Position numbers and translations under genes: made by a program
The notes under the pieces: generated by a model
What the model was told of the DNA's origin: nothing
Database searches by the model: none
The model's input: the letters and a program-made list of their open reading frames with translations, nothing else
Part shown: one piece after another, positions 34,795 through 47,199 of the stretch
Position numbering within the stretch: the stretch's first letter is position 1
Layout of the letters: each line of letters starts with the position of its first letter
Source: Amaranthus tricolor
Lineage: Eukaryota > Streptophyta > Magnoliopsida > Caryophyllales > Amaranthaceae
Direction of reading: 5' to 3'
DNA: 64,000 nt
Assembly: GCF_026212465.1 (NCBI RefSeq)
Contig: NC_080058.1
Span: 10,209,863-10,273,862, forward strand

Positions 34795-35019
34795 CAGGGT
34801 CTTACGGTAAAGAGATGCAAGATATTGATCTTATTTTATTTCTCACTATTTTGGTCATTTTTTGTTAGTGTTTAATTAGAGTTAAAAGTTGTCTTGTATT
34901 TTTGTTTGATTTCTTAATATAAACTTAAGGACAAGTCTTTTGAAGGGGGAAAGTATGTTATAGGTACATTTAGTAGTAAGATTGTAATTAGTTATAAGTG
35001 GGTAATAGTGATAACCTTA

Positions 35020-35330
35020 CACTTTATTTGGATAGTAATTTTAGAGAGAAAAGAAAGGGAGGGAAGGGAAGGGAAGAGAAATAGAAGGGAAATAGCTCTT
35101 GTTTGTATAGGAAGGAATGGAAGAGACAGAAAGGGAAATTGGAGTTATCACTTCAAATCTTTCCAACTTTGGAGAGATTGAAACCTTAATAAAAATTATC
35201 CCTCAAGTCCTTCCAATTTCCTTCCCTCCAAATCCCTTTCCTCCCATTTTTCTATCCAAACAAAGAATTCTTCCTCCCTCCAAATTCCTCCCTTTTCTTT
35301 CCCTCTATTTCCTTTCATCCAAACACACTC
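35020..35330. mobile_element. Tourist-like MITE inside an LTR
   Basis: A 311-bp insertion with inverted ends CACTTTATTTGGAT and (from the right) GAGTGTGTTTGGAT, and purine- or pyrimidine-rich arms. TTA is duplicated at 35017-35019 and 35331-35333. The sister LTR at 33359-33564 shows the empty site, with a single TTA at 33418-33420, which proves the insertion. A 3-bp TTA target fits PIF/Harbinger (Tourist). Confidence 0.9.
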
Positions 35331-35712
35331 TTAGTTCAATAAAAGTATATAAAGGTGTATTAGATTTAATGAAATAAAAGAAAATAAAACAATATTCTTG
35401 TCCTCTTCTAAATTCCTTCTCTTCTACCTCTCTTTCCTATTTCCTATTCACATGGTTGCTTGAGATTCAACAAGCATAATAATTTTCCAACAAAAATCCA
35501 TAATTTCAAAATCCCCTAATTTGCATCAATCAACATGAATTTCCTTATTCTTATTAAAATAAGTCTATATTTAGAATCTGTAAATCAACTGATTAATCTT
35601 ATATCGGTAAAGGTTCTCGATGAGGACAATAAAATAATAAATTAACATGGATAAACATTATTTATATATAAGGATAGAAAGAACAGAGTATTAAAAAAAA
35701 TATCAAAACTAC

Positions 35713-36050
35713 CTTTAATTGGCGACACAATGATCGAAAGGAGAAATTGCTGTTTACAGTTCCACCGAAAAAGAAATCAGAGTAGGAAGAAAAATTATGT
35801 GACTATTGCTGATTTTCGAACCCCAAAGAATAGGACAACAGTTGTATAGTTCTTCTTTTCGAAATTCTACAAAAATTTAGGATGTTTTAGGGTTGTATTC
35901 ATCGAAATTTCCAGGATAATTCAGGATTGCTGCTGCTTTGCCCATTCAAAAGGAACGAGGAAGAAGATTATTGCTGCTGCATTCAGGCGACTTAGAAAGG
36001 CATGTTGTTGTTCGTCAAACACCCAGGCGACGCAGCACAAGGCGGTTATT
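35713..36050 (-). other. MRS2: Probable 5'UTR exon of MRS2
   Basis: Minus-strand sequence ends with a good donor (AATTAAAG|GTAGTT at 35713/35712). The first coding exon is preceded by a good acceptor (TTCCTACAG|AAT at 31707/31706), three bases before the ATG. The intervening intron would be 4,006 bp (31707-35712) and contains the LTR element at 33359-35480. The upstream limit near 36050 is a guess from composition; transcript evidence is needed. Confidence 0.5.
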
Positions 36051-36239
36051 CTTCGCCGGAAAATCAGGGAATGAGAGGAAGGTTGTTGATGTCGATCTGT
36101 GTATGTTTATTTTCAAAATTTCACAGAGAGGAATTGTTGTCTGCGTTTTTGGTTAAGGGTCAATTGAAGATGATGGAGATGAATAGCTTTTCATAACAAA
36201 AACTGATTTCTTTTCAGATTTAAAATGGAAATAAAGATT

Positions 36240-37528
36240 AGTGTAATAAATAACATATCCAAAGCAAAAATAAAATAAGATATCAAAAACTGATTTATAT
36301 CTTTCTTACTCATCTATATTCACTAGGTGGTTTTGGTGTTAATATATTATTTTAATATTAAAAATCTCTAATTGTATTTAAGGAAAAATTAAAAAAAGTT
36401 GATATTAATAAAATTTACATTAAGATGAATCAAACAAAATAGTGATTAATGAATAGTTCTCAAAAATTAAATCGAACAACAATAATGAATAAAAAGAATT
36501 ATTTCGTAACTTAAAACTGTTGATATTTTGACTCAGACCCTTTATATTTTTATTTCTATTTATTTATTTACTTTTTGATTTTCAATTTTTCAAGTTAACA
36601 CTTTTTTCCTAAATATTACACTTAAGATTGTTGGTCTAATCTTGTTAGTTTACATTATACTCTACTAAGCCGACGTTTGTATATTTTAAATGTATAATTT
36701 ATACCTTCATATCAATTCTATATTTTTAATATGTATTGTTAAATTAATTGTCGTAAGTACTAAGTAATCCTTCATTTTGTTTTTTTTTTTTTTTAAAAAT
36801 AATCCTTCATTTTCATCATTGTTTTTTATTTGGAATTTTCTGAGATTTGGTTGGCAAAAATGTTGCAAGTTTCGATATGGAAAGCTCCCGCCATTTTTGC
36901 GGCCGTTATGAACGGTTATCATTGAAGACTTGAATTGGCTGACCATTGGATGGTCGCTTTTGATAAATTTTTTTCTTTTCAGAAAATGAATATACTTCGT
37001 CTCTTGCTAGTTCACCATGCACTTTTCAATTGTTAATATTATAAACCCTACAAATCAATAAATTATGAAAATTAAAAATTAATAAATTTTAGATCGAGAA
37101 ATTCAAATAAATTAGGAATAACTATAATATACTTTATAAATTAAGAATAAAAAAACTATCAATCTAGTTAATAAATAGTGTTGAAGTTAACACGAGTGCA
37201 ACTACAAAAAATTGAGAAAGTATTACTTTTTGTACTTTTAAAGATTAAAAATGACATTATCATATCAAACTGAAGGGAAAAAATTATCATGATAAAGCGA
37301 TACCTATAATTTTTATTAAATGTGTTAAATATAATTTTAAAAAATGTATTAAATGTACTTATTTTTATTTTTAAATAAAATAAAGATATTAATATTTGTA
37401 TCGAAAACATTGATGATCACATTATTATATCAAGTTGAAGGGAAAAGTTATTTTGATAAAGTAAATATATGTACTTTTTAAGGTGGATAATATAAACGTG
37501 TTTTATTAAGACTAAAAATATAATCACT
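36240..37528. other. AT-rich intergenic DNA
   Basis: Probable MRS2 promoter at the left edge, then low-complexity DNA. A near repeat (ATTATATCAAGTTGAAGGGAAAA and its variant) occurs at about 37258-37284 and 37422-37448. No gene is seen. Confidence 0.4.
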
Positions 37529-37659
37529 CACTACAAAAAAAGTTATTTTCTCCCACGCTTAAAAATGTTATTGTCCATGCTTATATGTGAGGCTAAAGTG
37601 ATTCACCTACGCTTAAATAAGTGTGGGGAAATGTTTTCCACAGTTAGTTAGCGTGGGAA

Positions 37660-38520
37660 ATGCACATTCAACCACGATTATAAGCGTGGGGAAATGCACA
37701 TTCAACCACGATTATAAGCGTGGTAAAAAGCACATTCAACCACGATTATAAGCGTGGGAAAATGCACATTCAAACACGACTATAAGCGTGGGAAAATGCA
37801 CATTGAACCACGATTCAAGATTAAGCGAGGGAAAATGCACATTCAAACACGATTATAAGCGTGGGGAAATGCACATTCAATCACGATTATAAGCGTGGGA
37901 AAATGTATATTCGAGCACGATTATAAGCGTGGGAAAATGCACATCCAAACACGATTATAAGCGTGGAAAAATGCACATTCAACCACAAATATAAGCGTGG
38001 GAAAATGCATACTCAATCACGATTATAAGCGTGGGGAAATGCACATTCCACCACGATTATAAACGTGGGGAAATGCAAATTCAACCACGATTATAAGCGT
38101 GGCAAAATTCACATTCAACCACGATTATAAACGTGGGGAAATGCACATTCAACCACGATTATAAGCGTGGGAAAATGCACATTCCAACACGATTATAAGC
38201 GTGGCGAAATGCACATCCAAACACGATTATAAGCGTAGAGAAATGCACATCCAAACACGATTAAAAGCGTGGAGAATTGCACATTCAACCACGATTATAA
38301 GCGTGGGAAAATGCACATTCAACCACGATTATAAGCGTGGAGAAATGCACATTCAACCACGATATAAGGGTGGGGAAATGCACATTCAACCACGATTATA
38401 AGCGTGGAGAAATACACATTCAACCACGATTATAAGAGTGGGAAAATGCACATTCCACCACGATTATAAGCGTGGAGAAATGCACATTTAACCACGATTA
38501 TAAGCGTGGGGAAATGCACT
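37660..38520. repeat. 34-bp tandem repeat array, about 25 units
   Basis: Units of 34 bp built from an 18-bp imperfect palindrome CCACGATTATAAGCGTGG, a purine run (GGAAATG) and CACATTCAA. I count about 25 units, mostly diverged at one to four positions. They sit in the left subterminal zone of the CACTA element, where transposase-binding repeats are found in En/Spm relatives. Open frames across the array are repeat artefacts. Confidence 0.9.
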
Positions 38521-38559
38521 TACAACCTTACTAAAGCTTTGGGACATTATCCTTATTTA

Positions 38560-41150
38560 TAAGCATGGGAAAATTAAGTACATTCCTTTGATTTATAAAC
38601 TATTTTTCCACACTTATAGCGTGGATAATGTAAATGATAACTACTCTTCAAACTAATTTTGGCAGGAAATTTTATACTATTTTTTATTATTCTTTTTCTA
38701 TTATAGTAATAATAATTAGTATTTATTAATAATTATTATATTAACAAAGTTAAAAAACAGGGTAAAAATAATATGATGCATGTTTTCATTTCAAAACATG
38801 AATTTTATCAATTCGTAACAAACAAAATATCATTATCATGATATTAAATTACAAAACTAAAAATCAATGTAAAACGTCTTCATAACTCCACATGGATGCT
38901 TGTATTTGGTACTTGTTTTTCCATTCTTTGTAATTTCACGCACAATTTATCTAACATTTGTACATTAGCTCTTTTTTTTCTCATTCATTGCCTAAAAATT
39001 AAAATTATAAAATAATGATTTGAGAACCATTAATGCAAACAATTAACTACATCGAAATAAGAACAATAAAAGTGAACGACGTAGGGATGTCGGTGGACGA
39101 CATTCAATCGGCATCCCTATAAATGAAAGTGTATTAGTTAGTTTGATAAGTAGAACTATACAAGTGAACCAACTAGAAATGAAATTACAACATTACCTAT
39201 ATTCAAAACTGAGTTAGCATCCCCATCAAATGAGCAATAATTGCAAGTATCTTGAATACATTGAGAAAATTGATACAACAGGATCATTGGTGTCCGCACA
39301 CAGCTAGAAACTTCATTAGTACCAACTACAGATCTAGACATACTTCTCAATTCTCGTTGATAGTAACTGATGAATAACAGCAGCTAGTACTGCAACATCA
39401 ATTTAAGAAAAACTAAGTGGTGTTCTCATATGAAAAAATTTTATTGCAACAAAAGGTCATAGATTTGACATTTACCTTAGTTTGCAATAGAAATTTTAAG
39501 GTATTCACACATACAAGGATATTGATGTATGCTTATTTCCATGATCTGGATCCCCACATGTGAATCCTGTAATACATTAATGATCTTATATAAACGTTTG
39601 TTAATTTAAACTGCTACCTTATAAAGAAGATGTAGCATTAGGAAACTAACCTACAATAATGAAAATGGCCCATGAAAATACCCCAGGAAAAATATGAGCC
39701 ATTAAAACAAATCAGTAAGACTATAGACCAATAAATTATTTTACATTGACCATTTTTGCATTACAATTATATGTAATAGTCCACTATCCATCATCTTAAT
39801 CAAACAAGTACAATCTGTGAAAACAATTTACAATTCCTAGCTTTGAAATAGATTACAAGGAATGGAAAAGCAAGCAATCAGGAGCACTACAACTGCAAAC
39901 CCAAACTACACCGGAAAAAGAAAGCAGCACCACTCCCAAACTGCACCAGACAGCCCCAGAAACCACCAAGCCTACAGCAACACACCCAAACTGAACAACC
40001 AAAACACAACTACAGTAGAAAAAGCAACTACACAACAAAAATCCAAGCCAGCAGCAGCTACAGACCAGCACCACACATATCAACCAACAGATCAAACCTC
40101 AACCCTGTACACTCCACAGCAACAGCCCAACAGACCAAAGTAAAAAACTAGCAGACAAACTGCACACATTAAAGCAATCAACACACAAACTGCTTACACA
40201 AATTAGCATCCGCCAGCCGCACCGGAACCATACAACAGCAGCACCCTTACCCTGCACACACCCTAAACATCTATTTGTTCATGAGGCTAGTAACAAAGTT
40301 TTTATGCTTTTTGATTCTACCCAAAATTTGTTTCTTCATATACCCATAGAAATACAAAACGCAAATGAAAGAAACCGGAATCAAAATTTTGAATTACAAA
40401 GAAACATAAACAGGAATCAAAATTTTGAATATAGCCACAGAAATACAAAAATCAAAATGTAAATGAAAGAAAGAGAAACAGGTTGCATATACCCACAAAA
40501 ATACAGGATTCTAAATGCAAAAAAAAAAAAAAAGAAATAGAAATCAAACTTTTGAATTACAAAGAAACATCAAAATTCAAAATTCAAAATCAAATAAACA
40601 ATTCAAATTACAAAAAAACATCAAAAAACAAAATCAAAAACTGTTAAATTAGGCTGGACTTATTGCGAATGCCAGCATATTAACGGTGGGACACAAGTGC
40701 ACACACTTCATAAGCCAAGGAGATATATACCATCCCAAAACCATATGGCAATGGGAAGAAGGTCTCTAATAGCTTATAAAACGTGCACACCATTTTCAAT
40801 TTATCGATGTGGGATAACTCATCCCAACAAAAACAAATACACATTTTGAATTACAGACAAAAAACAGTATTATGCAAAAAAAAAAACGAAAATAAAAATA
40901 ATGAAAACAATAAGCTAAAGAAAAATTACCTGGAATGGAAATATTTGGAAGGATTATGGGTAGATATGTGAAAAAATGATGAAGAATTATGGTAAAAAGG
41001 ATGTGAGATGCAGAAATGGCGGAAATTAGGGCAGAAATGGTATGAGCTTTCGTAGGGGAAGAGAGGCGAGGAAGATGAAACATTTTTTTGTGATTTCTGA
41101 TTTTCCTTTTCTTGATTAATAAGATTTGTCCCGCCTAATCAGTATACATT
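38560..41150. other. Interior of the CACTA element
   Basis: No transposase signature. A C- and A-rich patch (39862-40143) gives an open frame rich in Gln, Thr, Pro and Asn with no domain. Another minus frame (39350-39156) is unassigned. Probably filler or captured DNA. Confidence 0.4.
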
Positions 41151-42002
41151 TGAGTTTTTAAATTTTAATTAGGTTAATGCCCAAGGTTATAAGCGTGGGT
41201 AATTACACTTATAGCCACGCTAATAAGTGGGTAATTTATAACCCAAATTTCGTATATTTGTCTAAGCATGCATTTCTCCACAGTCCACACTTATAAGTGA
41301 GATTAATATTCTCACTTACTAAGTGTGGGTAAATAAGTGTGGGTAAATACAACTTTTTTTGTACTAACTTTATAATTGTAAGGGATCACTTTAAAGTTAT
41401 AAATAATTAATTTAATTCAAAAAATACACATTGAACCAGTCTAATAAAAATAATCTTACTATAAGACTATTAATATCGTCCCATTTGAGAATTTATTGTA
41501 ATTGTATGTAGTGCTATATTTTCTTTTACACTACAAATAGGGATGGCCACGGAGCGGGTTACCTGGAACCGAACCGGTTCCGAACCGCTTGGAACCGGAA
41601 CCGAAACCGTTCGCGACAGGTTCCGAACCGTAGAACCGTGAAACCGCCGGAAAAAAACTGCTTGAACCGGACCTAAGAACCGCGGGCCTGAACCGGCCCA
41701 GCGGTTCCATGGAATCGGAACCGGGACCGGTCCGAGTGAACCGGCCCAGTGGTTCCATGGAACTGGACCGGGAAACTAGCCGTTGCAAATTTTCCTATAA
41801 ATACCCATCACTTTCAATCATTTTCATTCACAACTCATCTCTTCTCCTACTCTCTCTACTTACTCTCTCTACTTAATTACGCAATTATTCTCTTAATTAC
41901 ATAATTAGTCTTTTAATTATTTCTTAATTTAGTTAATTACATAATTAGTCTATTAATTATTTATTTATTTTTTTTTAATTCTATTATTATTTCAATATTA
42001 TC

Positions 42003-44615
42003 ATGTCTTCTTTTTTGAAAAAAGCCTCTAAAAAAGTTACTAAAGTGGCAAAATTATTGGGAGGTTCTAGCTCCAAAACAAATGTCACTTCAACTCCGTC
42101 TATATCAACAACACCTTCAATTAGTAATTATAATTATGAACCAAATTATCCAGAAGGGTACGACCAAGAATTACACAATTATGCAGAAGAAGTGGAAAGA
42201 GAAATACAAATTGATGAAGAAGAAGAAGAACAAGAAGAGGAACCAACGACCCCTACTGGGATACATAGATCTCGACAGTCATAAACAAGATCACATGAAG
42301 AACAACTACAACAACAACAACAAAGACAAGCTCGTGGTAAACGAGTCAATTTTCAAAGTATCGGTTAGTTTTACAATTTTATTCTTCAAATTGATTAAAT
42401 ATTAAATTATTATTTATTTATATATTGTGGTATTTGAGTATATCTTTATATTTAAATTTAGATGAAGATGAACCAGTAAGACAACCTTTTCCGGCAATGC
42501 CACCTCCTAGTGGTAGAGCTGTTTTACATGTGTGGTCGTATTTTAAAAAAGAACCAACCGACAATCCAGATGTTTTCTTATGCACTTGTCAAATTTGTGA
42601 AAGTCAAGGAGTAAAGCCCTTAGTTTCATACAATTTCGCCAGAGGTAAATACTTTTTCATTTTTTTATACATACATTATATATTCATATTTTATAAAAAT
42701 TTATTTACTGTGTTTTGTGAATACGTGTTAGGTGGTGGTACGGGATCTTTTAACAAACATTTGGCAAACAAGCATAGAATCACAAAAGAAACTCATGCAG
42801 CAAGCGGCAGCGGGACCACAAGTGGAAGCCGACAGTGGGACATTCCCAGCACAGGTATGCCTTTTAAATATAATCGTAATGATATGATTGATTAATATTC
42901 TAAGTATGTAATTTGTGATGAATTGCCATTTAACCATGGTGAAAGTAGGGCATACGAGCATTACACTAGAAAAACTTTGCAACCACAATATAGAGCAATC
43001 CCTAGGAGCACTCTTGAACGACGCACAATTAAATTATATGAAACAATGCGCTATGAATTAGTAAAAATGTTTAAATCTTTTAATGGTATGGTAGCATAAC
43101 AACTGACATTTGGTCTGCTACCCCACATTTAGAATCTTATATGTGTGTAACAGCACATTGGATAGATCAAAATTGGATTATTCAAAAAAAAAATTGCTTT
43201 TGAGGCAATGCTCGAAAAACATACGGGTGAAAACATAAAATACAGATTAGTAGAGATATGTAGAGAATGAAACTTATTAGATAAGATATTTTGTTGTTCT
43301 ACCGATAATGCAACCGCTAACATTAAATGTATGGAACTTTTGTATAACGAACCTGCATTTAGTTTTATCCTTGGGGGTAGATTATTACACATACGTTGTT
43401 GTGCTTATATAGTAAACTTATCTTGCCAAGCAGATATAAAATAATTAAGTGATTTATTAGATCCAACTAGAGACATGGTGAAGTGGCTTAGAATTGGACA
43501 GATAAAGAGACGATATAAGCAATTATGTGACCATTATCAACTAAAAAAAGTGTATTGGTCATTAGATACTCCTACACGTTGGGGCTCAACCAATGATTTA
43601 TTAAGAAAAGCGATTGCTTATCGTCCAGTTATAACACAACTTTATAGTGAGTGTACAGATAGTTATATAACTGATGACACATGGGAACTAGCTATAGGTG
43701 TACATAAAATATTAGAATCGTATGACCACGCAACTAAGATTTTTTCATATGTTTACGAACCAAACGTTCACTTAGTAATAAGTGAGTGTATTATTATTTT
43801 TTTATCATCTTCTTAAACATACGCATGATGATACTAACCCATATTTAAAGCCGATTCTTACAGATATGATGGATAAGTGGAAGACATATTTTACCAATTT
43901 TCCTTTTATTTATGGAATTGTAACCATTTTAGACCCATGTTTTAATACAGAAGTCCTTACTAAAGTAATTGGATTTTACTACCAATCATTAGATCGCCCG
44001 CCTAGTGATGTACATAATTATGTTGGAACTTGTAAAAAACTTTTAGCAGAACTTTATGATTACTATGCTAGTGTAAATAACCCAAAACGCGATACGTCTA
44101 GGCGTGCTAGCGTCTCGGCACGTCCCTCTTATTATAATTCCGTAATAGCTAATATAATGAGCCAAGATGATATTTTTGTAGGATCATCTTCTTCTTCACC
44201 CTCCACTGCATATTTAGAATTAGATAATTATCTTAAACATCACTTTGAAATTGATCAAGGTAGCTATAATATTTTAGAGTGGTGAAAAGAAAAATCTATA
44301 GAATTTCCCATATTATCGAGAATTGCAAAGTATATCCTTGCAATTCCTGCTTCTACGATTGCGTCGGAGTTTGCTTTTAGTGTAGGTAGAAGAGTTTTAG
44401 ACGAAAAGAGATCTCGTCTTGCTCCACATAGTATTCAAATATGTGTTTGCAAGAAAGATTGGGATCAAGCGGAGATTCGAACACAAGGACTAAGGAATGA
44501 TGATGATTAAGGCGATGATGATGATCCATGGATGAAGATGGATACATCTGCATCATCGTCAGGAGGAGAGTTAGCGGAAGCATCTAACCAACCAGATGAT
44601 GATGACGAAGACGAA
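42003..44615 (+). pseudogene. hAT transposase with BED zinc finger, multiply inactivated
   Basis: First exon 42003 to about 42364 encodes the MSSFLKKASKKV start and Glu-rich region, with a nonsense codon at 42282-42284. A second exon (about 42462-42643) and a third from about 42731 build the BED finger: CTCQICESQ in the second, FNKHLANKH in the third. The RNase H-like core follows in several frames: FNHGESRAYEHYTRKTL, a TTDIWSA-type catalytic block near 43100, TDNATANIKCM, then YWSLDTPTRWGSTNDLLRKA. The dimerisation block FAFSVGRR lies near 44370. Further lesions include stops at 42892-42894, 43098-43100 and 43441-43443, a frameshift near 43800 and TGG to TGA at 44283-44285. Inactive, but the better guide to the family's gene structure. 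Confidence 0.9.
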
Positions 44616-44679
44616 TAGGATCAATCGGACAACGATAAATCAACATTCAACAACTACAAATAAAAGGTATGACAAAGAA

Positions 44680-44712
44680 CTACGTGGGCTTTGATTCCTT
44701 CGGGATACGTAG
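44680..44712 (+). other. Conserved hairpin in hAT 3' region, copy 2
   Basis: Same CTACGT/ACGTAG and ATTCC/GGGAT nested stems as at 18954-18986, with no base changes in the stems. Confidence 0.6.
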
Positions 44713-45135
44713 GCAGCTTAGTATTCCTTTGGGTACTAGGTTCAAGTCCATTTTCTCCCTCTTTTTTTATTAATTATCTTTATCGATATTATTGTTGATT
44801 CATTTCTTATTAATTTATTTTTTTCATTCTTTTTAGTAAATATTTTAATAACGATGACAACTTGACAAGCAATGAATTTCGCTAATAATCAAGTAATCAT
44901 CAAAGGTACGTCCGTAATATTATAGTATTTTTATATTATATAAATATTTAAAGGAAAAATAAAAATGGAACCGATGGTCCGACCCGCCCGTCCCGCGAGT
45001 TGGAACCGCCTCATGAACCGCCAAGGAACCGACCAAAACCGGAACCATTTGCGACAGGTTCCAAATGGAACCGGAACCGGATGGATTCGGAACGGAACCG
45101 GCCCAAGCCGAACAGTGGCCATGCCTAACTACAAA

Positions 45136-47199
45136 GTTGTATATTAGTTAGAGTCAAATACTTATACCAAATCACAATTTTTTACTATCATAGAGTGAAT
45201 ATTATTATTAGACGGGACTCATTGGAATGATGATGATAAAGATGATGGTGATTAAATATCATCATATTTTATATTCCATACTTTTTTGAAGATTTTTATA
45301 GGATATGTTCATCGTAATGAGCTTTTTTTCTTCTCCGAAACTTGGTTTTCCAATTGGTTTTGTGTATTTTTTATTTTTTTTTATTTTTTTGCATTTTCTC
45401 AAATTTAACGATTCTATAGTAACATTATATCTTAGGGTCGATGTAATTAAATCACTTAATTAGTTAACACTGGCCTTTTATAATTAAAAATAATGATTGT
45501 TTCCTTTGAATTCTCAATAAATTGTCACAAATGGGTTCCCTCTTGTATCAAGCCTCAAGGTAATAGTATTTAACAGTAATTATGATTCTTACCTAAGACG
45601 GCTTGTTTGGTTATTAATATTAAATAGTGATAACGAGAATGATTTATAATGTAAAATTTCACCAAAAGTTCCATGTCTCATAGTAATGAACTTCAATCAC
45701 TAAAAGGTTTTTTTATTTAGAAATTTTCATTACTACGTAGTACCACATATCCTTATGGTAATTCAATGGAATGAATTACATGGAGAGAATGAGATGATTG
45801 AAATTGGACAAATATGACCATCAAGGTAGCCAAAAAAATTTTCAACCAACATTATACTAATTTTCTTTCCCATTACCATCATTTATTACCACCTATCAAA
45901 CGGGCCAATAATATTTATAATCTTGTTATAATTTATTTTGGTTCTAATAGCTTATCTGAATATAATGTTTGAAACATTGCGAGTTTAGGCTTTTGCACCA
46001 CAAGTAGCATGAATGCATGACGTTTTGATAAAGATCATGTTATATTGTAACCCATAACTTAATTTTTAGTGTTACTGTTTTTAAGGCTTATTGAAGCAAA
46101 GACAATGATTTATAAAATTAAAAGGATATAATGACCCAAAGAATTTCGAGGGTCGGGCTCTTATCCACCGAATTAAAAATAGCTATATTTTTATGGTTCA
46201 ATTTTCTTATTATGCTTATGATCGATGAATATAAGTGTTTATAAGGTATCTTGGATATCTTCCCTCAAATGTTTTATTCAAATTGGATTCAACAATACAA
46301 TTTAAATAAACCTTCCTTGTCTTGAGAATGTTGTCATTTAGAGCGTAAAATGATTATCGTAAATAATAAATCACATAAATTAATTTAATAAATAATTAAT
46401 TGGAAATATCCCAAAATTGCAAAGTTACTAATTTTGTGAAAATTGTTTTTCACGGATCTCAAAAAAGCTCGCGGGTCGCGACTTTCTTCACGGATCTCAA
46501 AAAATTTTTCACTGGTCGCGAGTTTCGCGTTGGTTTTTGGGTTGCGAAATTTTTCACTGGTCGCGAGTTTCGCGTTGGTTTTTGCAATGTTTGTTTTATT
46601 CAATTTTGTTACTTATACTATAACTACCTACGGTTAATATGGTTATATTAACTGAATATATTGGGATGGATTGATTTATGATCGACATTGATTCGTGAAT
46701 CGATGTTGCGGTTTATGAAGTGACATATTATTTCATGAACTGTTGTATGCTCTTTTATAAATATAGAAGACGTGTGTAAGTTATTTGATACATGAGATAT
46801 ACATGGAATATACATGTAATTTCTGAATTTCTTATCCTCTCTAGCACATTACATAGAGAACTTGCAATCCTCGATTGTAAATTTCCGTTTCTTCTGCCAT
46901 TTAAGTTTTCTCATGTCGTTCTAATTTCCTTGTGCTAGGAATTTAGTGAAATTATTTATATCTCAAAACATATTTTCGATATATATTCCCTAGCACCGTA
47001 GTTTGGAGGAAATGATGTTTTAGGAAGAGAGTCTCGCCTAGAATTTATATCAAGTCACATACAAAATCTTCTTGTTACTATGTACGATATATGGTGATTC
47101 CCGATGATGAAGTTCACATTTGGTGTATGTTAAGCAAAAGTTTCAACTTGTCATATGTTTTTGTAACTTACTAAATTTATGTAACTTTATTTTATAAGT
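45136..47199. other. Intergenic DNA with a possible MITE and short repeats
   Basis: Between about 45600 and 45908 inverted ends GGCTTGTTTGGTTATTAAT and (from the right) GGCCCGTTTGATAGGTGGTA suggest a decayed MITE. At 46511-46583 a 40-bp segment containing TTTTTCACTGGTCGCGAGTT is duplicated in tandem, producing a repeated TNAKLATSEKF frame on the minus strand. No gene. Confidence 0.45.

Larger units (their letters stand above)
33359..35480 (+). mobile_element. Unclassified LTR retrotransposon in the MRS2 leader intron
   Basis: Two direct repeats start TGTTATAGGTACATTTA: 33359-33564 (206 bp) and 34956-35480 (about 211 bp once an inserted MITE is removed). The left LTR holds a TATA box (CTATAAAAGG) and is followed by the primer site TGGTATCGGAGCC at 33567. 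The right LTR is preceded by a strong polypurine tract GAAGGGGGAAAG at 34942-34953. The 1.4-kb interior encodes short frames that I cannot match to gag or pol (see 33762). TSDs are not evident. It is opposite in orientation to MRS2. Confidence 0.75.
37529..41368. mobile_element. Non-autonomous CACTA (En/Spm-type) element
   Basis: A 3,840-bp element beginning CACTACAAAAAAAGTT and ending AACTTTTTTTGTACTA, the mutated inverse of that terminus, with the 3-bp duplication ACT on both sides (37526-37528 and 41369-41371). The subterminal regions are full of CCACG/CGTGG palindromes: a large tandem array on the left (37660-38520) and a few scattered CGTGGGTAA-type copies on the right (41190-41340). No TNP2-type transposase domain is visible. 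On the minus strand a frame at 41083-40930 is followed by a splice-donor-like CCAG|GTAA, perhaps a remnant exon. Confidence 0.85.
41538..45127 (+). mobile_element. hAT element, longer copy 2
   Basis: A 3,590-bp element with terminal repeats TAGGGATGGCCAC and (reverse complement) TAGGCATGGCCAC, flanked by perfect 8-bp duplications ACTACAAA at 41530-41537 and 45128-45135. Subterminal CCGGAACC motifs fill both ends. It is closely similar throughout to the element at 16889-19432 but keeps the middle of the transposase gene. The insertion lies beside the CACTA right end. Confidence 0.94.

Noticed and set aside
38201..38401. 66-codon frame across the repeat array
   Set aside because: Repeated peptide pattern comes directly from the 34-bp DNA units.
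37660..38520. CRISPR-like array of palindromic repeats
   Set aside because: There are no unique spacers; whole 34-bp units repeat in tandem, and the array lies in a plant CACTA element.
39862..40143. Gln/Thr/Pro-rich 93-codon frame
   Set aside because: Low-complexity composition, no domain, no splice context, located in a CACTA interior; open on both strands because of skewed base composition.
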